From JAYEPK01 sp048569615 (GTDB taxonomy: Archaea; Thermoplasmatota; Penumbrarchaeia; Penumbrarchaeales; Penumbrarchaeaceae): a stretch of 64,000 nt of DNA. Position numbers and translations under genes: made by a program. The DNA lies in the NCBI GenBank assembly GCA_048569615.1, contig JBLIRK010000001.1, positions 62,001 through 126,000 of the forward strand, written 5' to 3'. Shown piece by piece: positions 9,235 to 17,672 of the stretch (position 1 is the stretch's first letter; each line of letters begins with the position of its first letter). The notes under the pieces are model-generated. The model had not been told where the DNA came from and searched no databases. It saw only the letters and a program-made list of their open reading frames with translations.

Positions 9235-9351
9235 TGGCGGGTCCGAGGGGATTCGAACCCCCGGCCATCTGGTTAAAAGCCAGACGCTCTTTCTAGGGAA
9301 GATGGCGGACACTAAACCACCATTCAACCTACCTAGCTGAGCTACGGACCC
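9235..9351 (-). tRNA. tRNA-Lys (UUU) with a 40-nt intron in the D arm
   Basis: The exons form a full cloverleaf of 74 nt: acceptor GGGTCCG/CGGACCC, D stem GCTC/GAGC, anticodon stem TCTGG/CCAGA with loop CTTTTAA (anticodon UUU), five-base variable loop, T stem GGGGG/CCCCT with loop TTCGAAT, and discriminator G. A 3' CCA is encoded (9237-9235). The D loop AGCTAGGTA is separated from the 3' D stem by about 40 extra bases (9290-9329). The anticodon loop has no intron. Confidence 0.93.
9290..9329 (-). other. tRNA intron at a non-canonical D-arm position
   Basis: Removal of these 40 nt restores a standard D loop and stem. Exon CTAGG (9336-9332) pairs with intron CCTAG (9297-9293), followed by an AAA bulge and the D stem. 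This is like the central helix and 3' bulge of a relaxed bulge-helix-bulge substrate for the archaeal splicing endonuclease. The intron itself forms a seven-pair hairpin, ATGGTGG with CCGCCAT. Exact cut sites could shift by one base. Confidence 0.8.
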
Positions 9352-9354
9352 AGA

Positions 9355-9651
9355 ATTTGCCAATTCCCACTACCCGATGCGGTCAAGACGGTGTCGTGCA
9401 TAAGGCCTCTATTATATAAATCTTTTCAATATTTCACCCCTCACTGGGACATGACGTGGAATATGTGCTCTTTCGGGATTTAACTTATACACGTATGTAG
9501 ATGAGAAACCTCAGGACAACGCAAACCTTAAATGGAATACACCCGAATCGATGATTGCCCGAACTCGATGCGGTTTTAACTACGAGGGGAGCCGGAATAT
9601 TCTGGGGATTGTACCGTTTATCAGATTGGATTGACCTTGCAGCATGCTGCC
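9355..9651. other. Intergenic region between purM and tRNA-Lys
   Basis: Apart from the TATA box at 9412-9421, I see no gene here. A perfect 12-bp palindrome, GCAGCATGCTGC, lies just after the purM stop (about 9639-9650). It has no following T run, so calling it a terminator is not supported. Confidence 0.5.
9412..9421 (-). promoter_or_regulatory. TATA box of the tRNA-Lys/rpoH/rpoB operon
   Basis: The minus strand reads AAAAGATTTATATAATAG, a strong TATA box with a purine-rich BRE. The predicted start is near 9388, giving a tRNA 5' leader of about 35 nt. I see no other TATA box between here and rpoH. Confidence 0.75.
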
Positions 9652-10779
9652 TCAAACATAACCCGGATAATGGATGTTCTGGCCTGGGATCGCCACGCCC
9701 TTGCCTTCCTCAACGAAACCTATCCTTCTTCCTCCGGCATCCTTCAATCTGACCAGAGCTTCATCGGCATGGTCCGGATGTACGGCAATGCACATACCCA
9801 ATCCCATGTTGAAGGTCTGGTGCATCTCATTCTCCTCGATCCCCCCAAGCACCTGTAACAATCTGAAGACAGGAGGGACTGGGAGTGGTGTTGCCACAAC
9901 ATATTTCAATCCGTCCTTCATCCTGCAGACGTTGCGGATCCCGCCCCCGGTGATGTTCGACATTCCCTGAACAGCCCCCTTCGGAAGCGCCCTGATGAGC
10001 GGGATCACATCCTTAACGTATATCCGGGTCGGAGTAAGCAGGATTTCCCCCAGGATGGATGAACCGTCCGAGGCGGCCCATTCCTCAACCTCCTTCATGT
10101 ACCCGGGGAACCTCCTCTTACCACTCCACTCCTTGCTTGATACGACCTCTGCCAGCGGGCTTACGTAAGACAGAGAGTTGTCCATGATGACCTTTCTCAC
10201 GAGAGAGAAACCGTTGGAATGCAGACCGGTTGACGGAAGACCTATCAGAATGGTCCCAGCCCCTATGCTCTCTCCCGTTATCAGGTCTTCTTTCTTCACG
10301 TATCCTAGGCAGGTCCCTGCAAGATCCAGGTGCTTGACGATCTCCGGAAGGGAGGCCGTCTCTCCTCCGACAATGGAGAGATTGCTCTGCCTCGCCCCTT
10401 CATTGAGGCCGATACCTATCTCTCTGAGGATCCCAGGATCCGGGGACTCGGCGGCTATGTAATCCACGAAGGCCAGTGGTTCGGCTCCGATGCAGATCAT
10501 GTCATTTACGTTCATTGCCATGCAGTCGATCCCAACCGTATCCCACTTCTGCAGGACCTTGGCAATGATGAGCTTGGAGCCCACGCCGTCGGTGCAAAGG
10601 GAGAGATAGTGATCTCCAAGGTCTATCAATCCGGTGAAACCCCCCTCGAGATCGGCCATCTTCCCGAATCCTTCCCTTCTGAACTTCAACGCAGAGATGA
10701 GCCCTCTTATGGCTCTGCCCTCTCCTTCTATGTCCACACCGGCTTCCGCATAGGTAGAGCCCTTCTCTTCCGGATCCAT
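9652..10779 (-). CDS. purM: Phosphoribosylformylglycinamidine cyclo-ligase (AIR synthetase)
   Basis: This enzyme closes the imidazole ring to give aminoimidazole ribonucleotide, using ATP, in purine synthesis in the cytosol. The 375-residue chain has the PurM family blocks: TDGVGSKLIIA, the central VGGETASLPEI, and GLPSTGLHSNGFSLVR, then a C-terminal NITGGGIRNV. The length is close to the usual 340-350. The ATG follows AAGGATGTG and lies 22 nt after the map stop, so it is likely the third gene of a tsaC-map-purM operon. Confidence 0.95.
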   Translation of the reverse strand: MDPEEKGSTYAEAGVDIEGEGRAIRGLISALKFRREGFGKMADLEGGFTGLIDLGDHYLSLCTDGVGSKLIIAKVLQKWDTVGIDCMAMNVNDMICIGAEPLAFVDYIAAESPDPGILREIGIGLNEGARQSNLSIVGGETASLPEIVKHLDLAGTCLGYVKKEDLITGESIGAGTILIGLPSTGLHSNGFSLVRKVIMDNSLSYVSPLAEVVSSKEWSGKRRFPGYMKEVEEWAASDGSSILGEILLTPTRIYVKDVIPLIRALPKGAVQGMSNITGGGIRNVCRMKDGLKYVVATPLPVPPVFRLLQVLGGIEENEMHQTFNMGLGMCIAVHPDHADEALVRLKDAGGRRIGFVEEGKGVAIPGQNIHYPGYV

Positions 10780-10801
10780 TTTTTCACATCCTTCATGGAA
10801 A

Positions 10802-11692
10802 TCAATAGGTCAGCACCTTGCATCCCTTTTCGGTTACATATACCGTATGCTCCCACTGGGAGACCATCCCGCCGGAGACCTCCCTCAATATGGGATATGA
10901 ATAGACGGAGCCGGCCCGTACAAGGCCTTTAAGGGGCCTATCGGACCTGTCCATGCTATGATCAAGCCATCTCTCGGAGAATGGAAGTCTGGGCTTTCCC
11001 TCCTGGATCAACTTCATTGCCCTCTCCTGATCGTCCTTCAGCCTGCCTCTGGGCCTGACAAACCTGTAGATGTTGGACCTCTTCCAGGATTGGACCTCTC
11101 CCACCCCGGTGGTCGCAAAGGGCTCAATTGCCACCACGGTACCTCCGGGTATGTACTCCCTCCCCCTATCGTCGTAATTGGGAACGGAGAGACCGGCATG
11201 AAGGTTGTACCTCTCTATGGAGTGACCGGTGAGGTTGACTATCGGCTTGAAGCCCATGGAGTTCATCGTGCGCTCGACTATGGATCCGATCGTGGAGAGC
11301 GCGATACCCGCCCTTACGACCTCCAATGCGGATTCAAGTGCCCTCTTGGAAGCCTGGACAAGGTCTGAATGGGTCGTTGTTCCCACCTCAACGGTCTTGG
11401 CCGTATCCCCTATCCTTCCATCGATATGGGCCCCGACGTCGACCTTTACGAGATCTCCCAATTTGAACCTGGTCTTCTCACTCGGTCTGGGAGTGTAATG
11501 AGCGGCAACCTCGTTGACAGCAATGTTCGTCGGGAATGCCACTTCGGCTCCCTGCTCCAGGATGAAGGATTCAACGGTTTCCACGACTTCCAGATATGTG
11601 ATCCCCTCCTCCACCATTCCAACGCCGAGATCCCTGGCCTTGGAGGCAATGGAGCCTGCATCCTTCCACAACTGAAGCTCCTCATCGTCCAT
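10802..11692 (-). CDS. map: Methionine aminopeptidase, type II (archaeal)
   Basis: It removes the initiator methionine from new proteins. All metal ligands are visible: Asp in KVDVGAHIDG, Asp in GDTAKT, His in TGHSIERY, Glu in AIEPF and Glu in QWEHT. AAHYTP carries the conserved substrate-side His. The inserted helical region typical of type II enzymes follows AIEPF. At 296 residues it has normal archaeal length. The start overlaps the end of tsaC by 11 nt, showing translational coupling. Confidence 0.95.
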   Translation of the reverse strand: MDDEELQLWKDAGSIASKARDLGVGMVEEGITYLEVVETVESFILEQGAEVAFPTNIAVNEVAAHYTPRPSEKTRFKLGDLVKVDVGAHIDGRIGDTAKTVEVGTTTHSDLVQASKRALESALEVVRAGIALSTIGSIVERTMNSMGFKPIVNLTGHSIERYNLHAGLSVPNYDDRGREYIPGGTVVAIEPFATTGVGEVQSWKRSNIYRFVRPRGRLKDDQERAMKLIQEGKPRLPFSERWLDHSMDRSDRPLKGLVRAGSVYSYPILREVSGGMVSQWEHTVYVTEKGCKVLTY

Positions 11693-12302
11693 TGGTCTCC
11701 CCCATTATATCATGAATATTAACCTTTCCTTCCCTTAGCATCCTGATATTCCTGTCCGTTAGGTCGATAATGGCAGAGGGTGAGCCGCTTATCGAGTCGT
11801 TGTCCCCTATGATGAGGAGATCTCCCCTGAATTGATCATCCAGTTCCTCGGCGGTAATGATATTCTCCGATCCGTGAAGGTTCGCGCTTGTAAGACCCAA
11901 AGGTCCCGCTTCAGCACACAACGGGATGAAGACAGGGTGCCTCGGCACCCTCACCGCAATGGTTCCTTTCCGTACAACCAGGGGATCGAGATCCTCCTTC
12001 GCTTCGAGTACGAATGTCACGGGTCCCGGAAGGTTGTCTCTCAGTGTGGTCTTCTGCCATCGGTGGACCCTTGCTATCTCGTCCACCATATACAATGCTC
12101 CGACCGCTACCGGGAGTGTAAGCTCCTTCGGCCGGTTCTTGATCTTAAAAACCGCCTCTAGGGTCCCTGGGCTCGATACGGGGGCGGCGATCCCGTAGAT
12201 CGTATCGGTGGGTAAGATAACCGGCCTGCTCTTCCAAAACTCTAGCAGTATCTCCTCAACGATCACAGTCTGATCTTCCCTGTTCCAACTGATTACCGTC
12301 AC
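11682..12302 (-). CDS. tsaC: Threonylcarbamoyl-AMP synthase (Sua5/YrdC/TsaC family)
   Basis: This enzyme makes threonylcarbamoyl-AMP from threonine, bicarbonate and ATP, the first step of the t6A modification at position 37 of ANN-decoding tRNAs. The 206-residue chain is a single YrdC domain: ILPTDTIYGIAAPV, KNRPKELTLPVAV, LPGPVTFVL, IAVRVPRHP and LGLTSANLHG. There is no C-terminal Sua5 domain. The start is GTG with GAAGGACC upstream; a TATA box at about 12322-12331 predicts a nearly leaderless mRNA. Confidence 0.92.
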   Translation of the reverse strand: MTVISWNREDQTVIVEEILLEFWKSRPVILPTDTIYGIAAPVSSPGTLEAVFKIKNRPKELTLPVAVGALYMVDEIARVHRWQKTTLRDNLPGPVTFVLEAKEDLDPLVVRKGTIAVRVPRHPVFIPLCAEAGPLGLTSANLHGSENIITAEELDDQFRGDLLIIGDNDSISGSPSAIIDLTDRNIRMLREGKVNIHDIMGETNGR

Positions 12303-12352
12303 GGTCCTTCATCCCGGAGAGCTTATATCTATTGTTTGGAACACCGGTTGTC

Positions 12353-13366
12353 TCATTTCCTTTCCAGAAGGAGAAGATGGTCCCTTTCCTTGACCTTCAT
12401 GCTGTCCAGCTCATCGAAGCTGTGGACCTTGTCCTTGCGGACAATACCGATGACAACCGCTCCCTTGAGCTTCTTCGGAAGGGCGCCCAGCTCGTCGGGT
12501 CTTGCCTCCCTCTCGCTAATGTACATGCCGGCGCTTGCGGTCATCACGTCCTCCAGAAGGTGGACCACATTTGGCTGCGTGGTCGCTGTCGCCATAAGGT
12601 TGCCGGATGTGACCGCAGGTGCTATTATTACCTCCACGCCCGATTTCTTCAGGAGCTTGATGTTCTCGAGCTCCGTTACCCTGGATATTATCCTGATGCC
12701 GGGATTGAGATACCTGGCCGTAAGTGCGATAAGGATGTTCGAATCGTCCTTCCTCGTAGCTATTATCAGCGAGGACGCCTTCTTTACAACCGCATCTTCC
12801 AGTATCCCTTCCTTGGTGGCATCGCCGTTGATGGAAACGTACCCCTCCTCGGCCGCCTTCTGGGCCGCCTCGGGATCTGTTGTTATCACCACGATGTTGC
12901 TCTTCTTGTTGCCCTTTGCCACGAGCTCCCTGGCCGCCGATTCCCCCGTTGTTGAGAAACCGGCGATGATGGTATGCCCGGAAAGCCTCTTCTGGATCGC
13001 CTTCATCATGAACGCCTCCCTGTACCTCTCGAAAATGAACTGATAAGCCGTTCCTACTATCACGAACCACATTGCCGCCCTGCCGAAGGTGATGAAAACG
13101 GTGTCGATGATCCTCGCATCCTGGGTGACCGGAACGATGTCACCGTACCCGGTGGTGGTGATGGATACCACAGTGAAATAGACGGCATCGAGGGGGGATA
13201 TCCTGTCGTCCCTGGAATCCTCGTATCCCGAGCGGTCCAGGAACACTATCGTCGAAATGGCGGCTATGACCAGAAGGAGAGCTCCGAACCTGATGAGCAC
13301 CGTCTTCAAGGTCGCTCTTCTCTTCTTGTAAATGAAGTTCGCCTTCTCCCTCAGAGGCCCTGCCAA
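12353..13366 (-). CDS. Two-TM potassium channel with RCK (TrkA) domains, MthK-like
   Basis: Residues 21-43 form the first membrane helix, residues 70-76 are the K+ selectivity filter TTTGYGD, and residues 88-112 the second helix. A Rossmann-like RCK-N domain starts near 131 (HTIIAGFSTTGESAARE) and an RCK-C domain ends the 337-residue chain. This is the layout of calcium- or nucleotide-gated archaeal channels such as MthK. Which ligand gates it cannot be read here. The start is TTG, with GGGGGAG upstream and a TATA-like element at about 13409-13420. Confidence 0.9.
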   Translation of the reverse strand: MAGPLREKANFIYKKRRATLKTVLIRFGALLLVIAAISTIVFLDRSGYEDSRDDRISPLDAVYFTVVSITTTGYGDIVPVTQDARIIDTVFITFGRAAMWFVIVGTAYQFIFERYREAFMMKAIQKRLSGHTIIAGFSTTGESAARELVAKGNKKSNIVVITTDPEAAQKAAEEGYVSINGDATKEGILEDAVVKKASSLIIATRKDDSNILIALTARYLNPGIRIISRVTELENIKLLKKSGVEVIIAPAVTSGNLMATATTQPNVVHLLEDVMTASAGMYISEREARPDELGALPKKLKGAVVIGIVRKDKVHSFDELDSMKVKERDHLLLLERK

Positions 13367-13408
13367 GATGCTCCCCCGTTAATATCCAGTAAACGGAAAG
13401 GCTCCCCT

Positions 13409-13420
13409 GATTTAAAAAAG
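13409..13420 (-). promoter_or_regulatory. TATA-like element for the potassium channel gene
   Basis: The minus strand reads CTTTTTTAAATC about 45 nt upstream of the TTG start, predicting an RNA start near 13389. The same T-rich stretch may also serve in termination of the upstream gene. Confidence 0.5.
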
Positions 13421-13434
13421 TAGTTGGAAAAAAA
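13414..13434 (-). terminator. T-rich archaeal terminator after the C25-like gene
   Basis: Two runs of T (seven and six bases on the minus strand) lie 30-50 nt after the stop of the C25-like gene. Archaeal polymerase stops at such U-rich tracts without needing a hairpin. Confidence 0.5.
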
Positions 13435-13464
13435 GAATGATTTTTAATGGATGCTTGATCTTTC

Positions 13465-15462
13465 CTACTGGTCGGCGTCCCCGTTGTGCCAGGGATCGAA
13501 ATCACCCTGACCGCCGCTTGGGTCTATGGCGGGCCGGAAGGCCGGGTCGCCGTAAACAGCGAAGAAGGTTACCTCGTACCAGTCCACCTCCCCGTTGGGT
13601 TTCATGGGAGAAGGCTGGTTGTTTGGAGGATATCTGATATACCGGTTCTCGGACCACTGCACAGCCTTTCCGACAGTCCCGTGGTCCCCCGGGTGGTTCA
13701 GGATACCGTCCCAGACAAATGCATACCATGCATCGTTGTGGTCCCACTGGTGGTCGTCTATGAAAGGCAGATACTCGGCCGGGATCGAGGTCAGGTCCTG
13801 ACCGATATTGGAGAAGCTCACCTCGGTTGCCCCGACCAGAACCGCGGGACCGGCAGAGAGATAGTTGAGCGTGAAGAGCTTGTCGAAGGCGACATCGTTT
13901 GCCGGGTCCGTTCCGGGACCGTGTCCGTATATCTTTCCGTTGAGACAGCTCACGAAGAATGCCACCTGGGGCGGTATATCCATATTGGCTGCGTCCGAGT
14001 ACCTGAGCTGGTGCTCCTCTCCGTTGGGTCCGTAAACCCTGATGCCGTACAACGACCCAGTATCCGATCCGTGCCCCCTGTATGCAACATATCCCGAGAC
14101 CTCGCAGATCTCGGAGATGTCGTTCTCCATGGAATTAATGACCCCGTCGAAGAACTTGTTCCCGGTATTGAACGGGCCCACGTAGTCGTAGGAGAATCCC
14201 GCATCCTCGTAGTCGTTGCAAATCCACCTTCCCGGTGTTGCCTGCATCCTCTCGTAGGTTATCTCGAAACCGGAAAAGGACGCACCGTGCTTCTTCCACT
14301 CCTTCTCGTGGGTGCCCCCTGCAACATCGCGGTACTCCGCCGCCACCGTATCCGAGTAATCGTCGAAGAGGTAGGTCTTGAGAAGCTGGTTCGATGCCAA
14401 CGATGCATCATACTGGATTATCCTTCCAACCGCGGCATCCATCTGGGAGTCGTCTGTGTCGAGGAAGCCGTAGATCACATCGGAGTTGACGATATCGCCT
14501 TCCATCCCCCCGGACCTGACAAGGAACTGGGGTATCGCAGGGGCGGACCCTGCAAGGGTTATGTACTCAGCAGGTCCGAACTCCGTATTAATCTGTTTCA
14601 TCTTCTCATGCACGCCGACAGCTCTCCTGTTGGGGGAGAGCTCCATATCGAGCTCCCATTCGACACTGTCCACGGGGGTCGTATTGGTGATGACGAAGGC
14701 ATCGTGATATGCCGCCATCTGGGCGGCCATGACTGACATGTCCGGTGTGAAGAAGGCGTCGTCGTATGTATCGTAATCAGGTGTTCCGCGGATCGATTCC
14801 ACGGAATGGTCCCTGGGATTGGCCACGATGACATAGTCAGCCGTGAGGTCCATGGTTCTGAGCTCGGCCCACACCTGCTCCTGGCTGTTGAAGGTCGACC
14901 CGCCCTTCATCATTCCCAGGTTGTTCTTCTTGGCATAGACCGTGGACCAGAGCGCCTCCTCGTAGGATGCAACGGTCATCATCCCGCTGAACCCCTTGAA
15001 CCTGGCAGATACGCCATTTATGAGCGGATAGACGTTCTCCTCCTTGATCGGGGAAACACCGACATCCCCCAGCTGTGTATTTAATCGGGTGAGCGTGCCT
15101 TCTTCGTTGGTGAATAGGATCTTTTCCCTGTCCGTCTTCAAATTTGACAGCGTGAACTGCAACTGCCTCGAGAGCCCGCCCTCGGGATCGCAGATGACCA
15201 GAGGGTGGTATTCTCCGCCGTGGAACTGAACTGTCGTCAGGGTCGCGATCGAGAGCTGCTCCTCCTCCGAGGAAGGATAGTCGGTGATGATCATGAAATC
15301 CGCCGGGAGTTCGATATCAGGCAAGTACTTCCATTCCTTCTCCTTCTCCTCCCTTGACATGATATACAGAGCTAATCCGCCGATCAGGATGATCACCGCT
15401 GCGGCCGCGAATGCTATCCTGAACATAGAAGGCTTGGAAAGCTTCTTAACGGAATTCTCCAT
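13465..15462 (-). CDS. Membrane-anchored extracellular protein with C25 (gingipain)-like peptidase features
   Basis: A single N-terminal membrane helix (about 13-33) precedes a large predicted outside domain of the 665-residue chain. YRGHGSDTG puts a histidine at 464, and AFFVSCLNGK a cysteine at 506. This His-Gly-His-Gly...Cys order is typical of the caspase-like fold of peptidase family C25. MDAAVGRII at 341-349 resembles the AVGR segment found upstream in that family. The Cys-His dyad suggests a cell-surface cysteine peptidase, but the similarity is by motif only. It is the last gene of the dnaG cluster, 9 nt after the second coiled-coil gene, with GAGGTG before the ATG. Confidence 0.6.
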   Translation of the reverse strand: MENSVKKLSKPSMFRIAFAAAAVIILIGGLALYIMSREEKEKEWKYLPDIELPADFMIITDYPSSEEEQLSIATLTTVQFHGGEYHPLVICDPEGGLSRQLQFTLSNLKTDREKILFTNEEGTLTRLNTQLGDVGVSPIKEENVYPLINGVSARFKGFSGMMTVASYEEALWSTVYAKKNNLGMMKGGSTFNSQEQVWAELRTMDLTADYVIVANPRDHSVESIRGTPDYDTYDDAFFTPDMSVMAAQMAAYHDAFVITNTTPVDSVEWELDMELSPNRRAVGVHEKMKQINTEFGPAEYITLAGSAPAIPQFLVRSGGMEGDIVNSDVIYGFLDTDDSQMDAAVGRIIQYDASLASNQLLKTYLFDDYSDTVAAEYRDVAGGTHEKEWKKHGASFSGFEITYERMQATPGRWICNDYEDAGFSYDYVGPFNTGNKFFDGVINSMENDISEICEVSGYVAYRGHGSDTGSLYGIRVYGPNGEEHQLRYSDAANMDIPPQVAFFVSCLNGKIYGHGPGTDPANDVAFDKLFTLNYLSAGPAVLVGATEVSFSNIGQDLTSIPAEYLPFIDDHQWDHNDAWYAFVWDGILNHPGDHGTVGKAVQWSENRYIRYPPNNQPSPMKPNGEVDWYEVTFFAVYGDPAFRPAIDPSGGQGDFDPWHNGDADQ

Positions 15463-15471
15463 GGGAACACC

Positions 15472-16371
15472 TCATTTCATCTCGCCGGACTCCATGACCA
15501 AGCTCAGCTCCTCAAGAGATAGCTTTTCACCCCTTTTGTACTTTGCCACCGCATCCTGGGCCTTCCTGTTCATGTCGGACCTCATCCTCTCCTTGGGGGT
15601 CTTCTTGAACTCCTTCTTCCACTCGTCTATCTCGCGGTAGAGGTTCTGGATCTTCTTTCTCCTCTCCCATACCTGTTTCTTCATGGTCTTGAGCTGCTTC
15701 ACGGCCTCGATGTATGCCTTGTGTTTGTCCTGGGCCTGCTTCCTCACATCGTCCCTCTGGGACCAGAGATCCCTTGCCTCTACCAATCCCTCGTGGGACT
15801 GCTCCTTGAGCTCCCCGATCTGTGATTCCATCTCCGTTAGCTCTTTGTTGTACTTGGCGAGGTCCACTTCCTTGACCTTAATGATCTCCTGGTGGATGGT
15901 GTCGGCCCTGGCCTTGACGACGAGCCGGTCCCTGAGCTCGAAGAGATACTGGTAAAGGAACAGCTCGTTCTTGAGGTTCACATCGGAGGTCAGAAGGTTC
16001 TCCTTGGTGGAGCGGTAATTCTCCAGGAGCCTGTCCAGGGTGCCCCTGCTCGCTTCATTGTGGATGTCGCGGAGCTTCCTGAGCTCTCCTATTTTCTGGA
16101 GGTAGGGCTGCATCTCCTTGAATACCTTCTTTTTCTCCTCGTTGGTCTCTTCGATGTTATCCCAGTAGTCCTTCCTCTCCTTCATTATCTCCTTTGGCTT
16201 CCTGGAGAGTTCCTGTACCTTCTCGTTTAGCTTGTCCCTGCTCTCCTTCAGCGAATCAACCTCGGTGATCTTGTTCTGAACGCGCACCTGGATGATGTCC
16301 GCCTCTTCCATTATTTCGGAGATCTTCTCCCTGATATCCCTTATCTTCTGGGCTATCTCGAAGTTCTGCAT
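15472..16371 (-). CDS. Archaeal coiled-coil protein 2
   Basis: The 299-residue chain is almost entirely charged alpha-helical heptad sequence with no membrane segment. The C terminus has the pattern AQDAVAKYKRGEKLSLEEL, seen in a family of archaeal coiled-coil proteins of unknown function. Its ATG overlaps the stop of the upstream coiled-coil gene (TGATG), so the two are probably made together and may pair. Its position downstream of the LonB-like ATPase suggests an adaptor or scaffold role, which is inference. Confidence 0.75.
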   Translation of the reverse strand: MQNFEIAQKIRDIREKISEIMEEADIIQVRVQNKITEVDSLKESRDKLNEKVQELSRKPKEIMKERKDYWDNIEETNEEKKKVFKEMQPYLQKIGELRKLRDIHNEASRGTLDRLLENYRSTKENLLTSDVNLKNELFLYQYLFELRDRLVVKARADTIHQEIIKVKEVDLAKYNKELTEMESQIGELKEQSHEGLVEARDLWSQRDDVRKQAQDKHKAYIEAVKQLKTMKKQVWERRKKIQNLYREIDEWKKEFKKTPKERMRSDMNRKAQDAVAKYKRGEKLSLEELSLVMESGEMK

Positions 16372-17654
16372 CAGGCACCACCCCCCTCATCTGTCGGAGC
16401 CTTTTCCTCATCCAAGACCCCGGTACTTCGATCATCGCCCTGACCTCCGGATCCCCCCGACTCCTTGTGCTCAGCTTCGGGCATCTGGCCTGTGGCTTCA
16501 CTCCGTCCGGCGTCCTTCGGCCCACTTGATCTGACATTGTGCCTTCTCCGATCCCGCGGCTCGCTCCTTTCCTTCGGCTGATCCTTCTCGGCCTGTTTCT
16601 CTTCCTGCTCTCCCTGCTGGCTCTCATCCCTCTCCTTGAATATCGAGAGAAGGAACTCGCGTATCTGGTCGAGGCTCCTTTTCGAATCCTCCTCGTCCTG
16701 CTTGGAAGCAGTCTCGATCTGATTTGACCAGAATGTGTGCATCTCCTTGTGAAGGTCGATCCTTCTCTTCAGCCATCCTTTCTTGGATTCCCTTTCCCTC
16801 AGCTGCTTCTTTGCATCGATGAACTTTCCATGGTGTTTCTGGCTCTCCTCGACATTCTCGAGCATCGCCCTATGGTAGTCCTCTATCTGCATCAGATTGC
16901 TCCCCATCTCCTCCTGGATCTCAGTGAGCCTGGTCTTGATCTCCTCGGGGGTTAATCCATCGGATATGGACCTCATCTTATCCATGGTGTCCCTCAACTC
17001 GTCCAGAAGCCTCCTTTCGGTCTCGATGGTAATGGCTTCGGTCTCGAGCTTCCATTCCAGGTCTCTGGAGAACTGCGAGTACATGGCCACATCCTTTCTG
17101 TGGGACTTCAGCTTCTCCTCCTTTTCCAGAAGGTCGAAGAACTCGTTCCTGAGCTCCTTGTTCCTGTCCTTCAGGGACTTCCTGCACCCTTTCAGCTTCG
17201 CCACTTCCTCGTTTATCTCGTCCCTCTTGGACTTCTCCTCGTCCTTTACCTCGTCGGCCTCCACGGGCTCGGATGCCATTTTGTTCAATTCATCGGAGAA
17301 ATTCTGGACAAGTTCCGAATGCTTCCTGACGAGAGCTTCCACAATGCTTCTGCGGTCGAGGAATTCGAATCCCTCCAGGGGATCCCTGGACTCGAAGGGA
17401 GCGAATTCGGGGGTGTCCTTGCTCTCTTTCTGCTCAGCAACCTCGCTCCCCGGACCCTCTCCGGCTTTTCCGCTCGGCGAAGCAACCTCCGCATTCGCAG
17501 GCGGAGCAGGATCCTGCGGTCCGCCGGGTGAGCCGGTACTTTCAGGCGCAGTTGTTTCCTGTTCTGTTTTTTCTGGCGCATGAGTTTCTGGTTCAACCTC
17601 TGGACCTTCTTCTGCCGGGGGCAGATGTTCATTCTCGATCTCATCTTTGTTCAT
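16371..17654 (-). CDS. Archaeal coiled-coil protein 1 with disordered acidic ends
   Basis: The first 90 or so residues are Pro/Glu/Ala-rich and disordered. Residues about 100-330 are predicted long coiled coil. The last 90 residues are again Glu/Gln/Lys/Gly-rich and disordered. There is no signal peptide. I cannot name a family with confidence, though the helical core resembles its neighbour in style, and the two may be distant paralogues. The start is 18 nt after the ATPase stop, and its ribosome binding site (AGGAGCGG) is unusually far. Confidence 0.7.
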   Translation of the reverse strand: MNKDEIENEHLPPAEEGPEVEPETHAPEKTEQETTAPESTGSPGGPQDPAPPANAEVASPSGKAGEGPGSEVAEQKESKDTPEFAPFESRDPLEGFEFLDRRSIVEALVRKHSELVQNFSDELNKMASEPVEADEVKDEEKSKRDEINEEVAKLKGCRKSLKDRNKELRNEFFDLLEKEEKLKSHRKDVAMYSQFSRDLEWKLETEAITIETERRLLDELRDTMDKMRSISDGLTPEEIKTRLTEIQEEMGSNLMQIEDYHRAMLENVEESQKHHGKFIDAKKQLRERESKKGWLKRRIDLHKEMHTFWSNQIETASKQDEEDSKRSLDQIREFLLSIFKERDESQQGEQEEKQAEKDQPKERSEPRDRRRHNVRSSGPKDAGRSEATGQMPEAEHKESGGSGGQGDDRSTGVLDEEKAPTDEGGGA

Positions 17655-17672
17655 GGGGGGATCCGCTCCTGT

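Noticed and set aside
8845..9363. 172-codon frame running through the tRNA-Lys and rpoH region
   Set aside because: It passes through the tRNA and out of frame through rpoH; only its last 26 codons, after the rpoH stop, merit notice.
9639..9650. 12-bp palindrome after purM as terminator or operator
   Set aside because: It has no T run after it and no second copy in the window; chance is sufficient.
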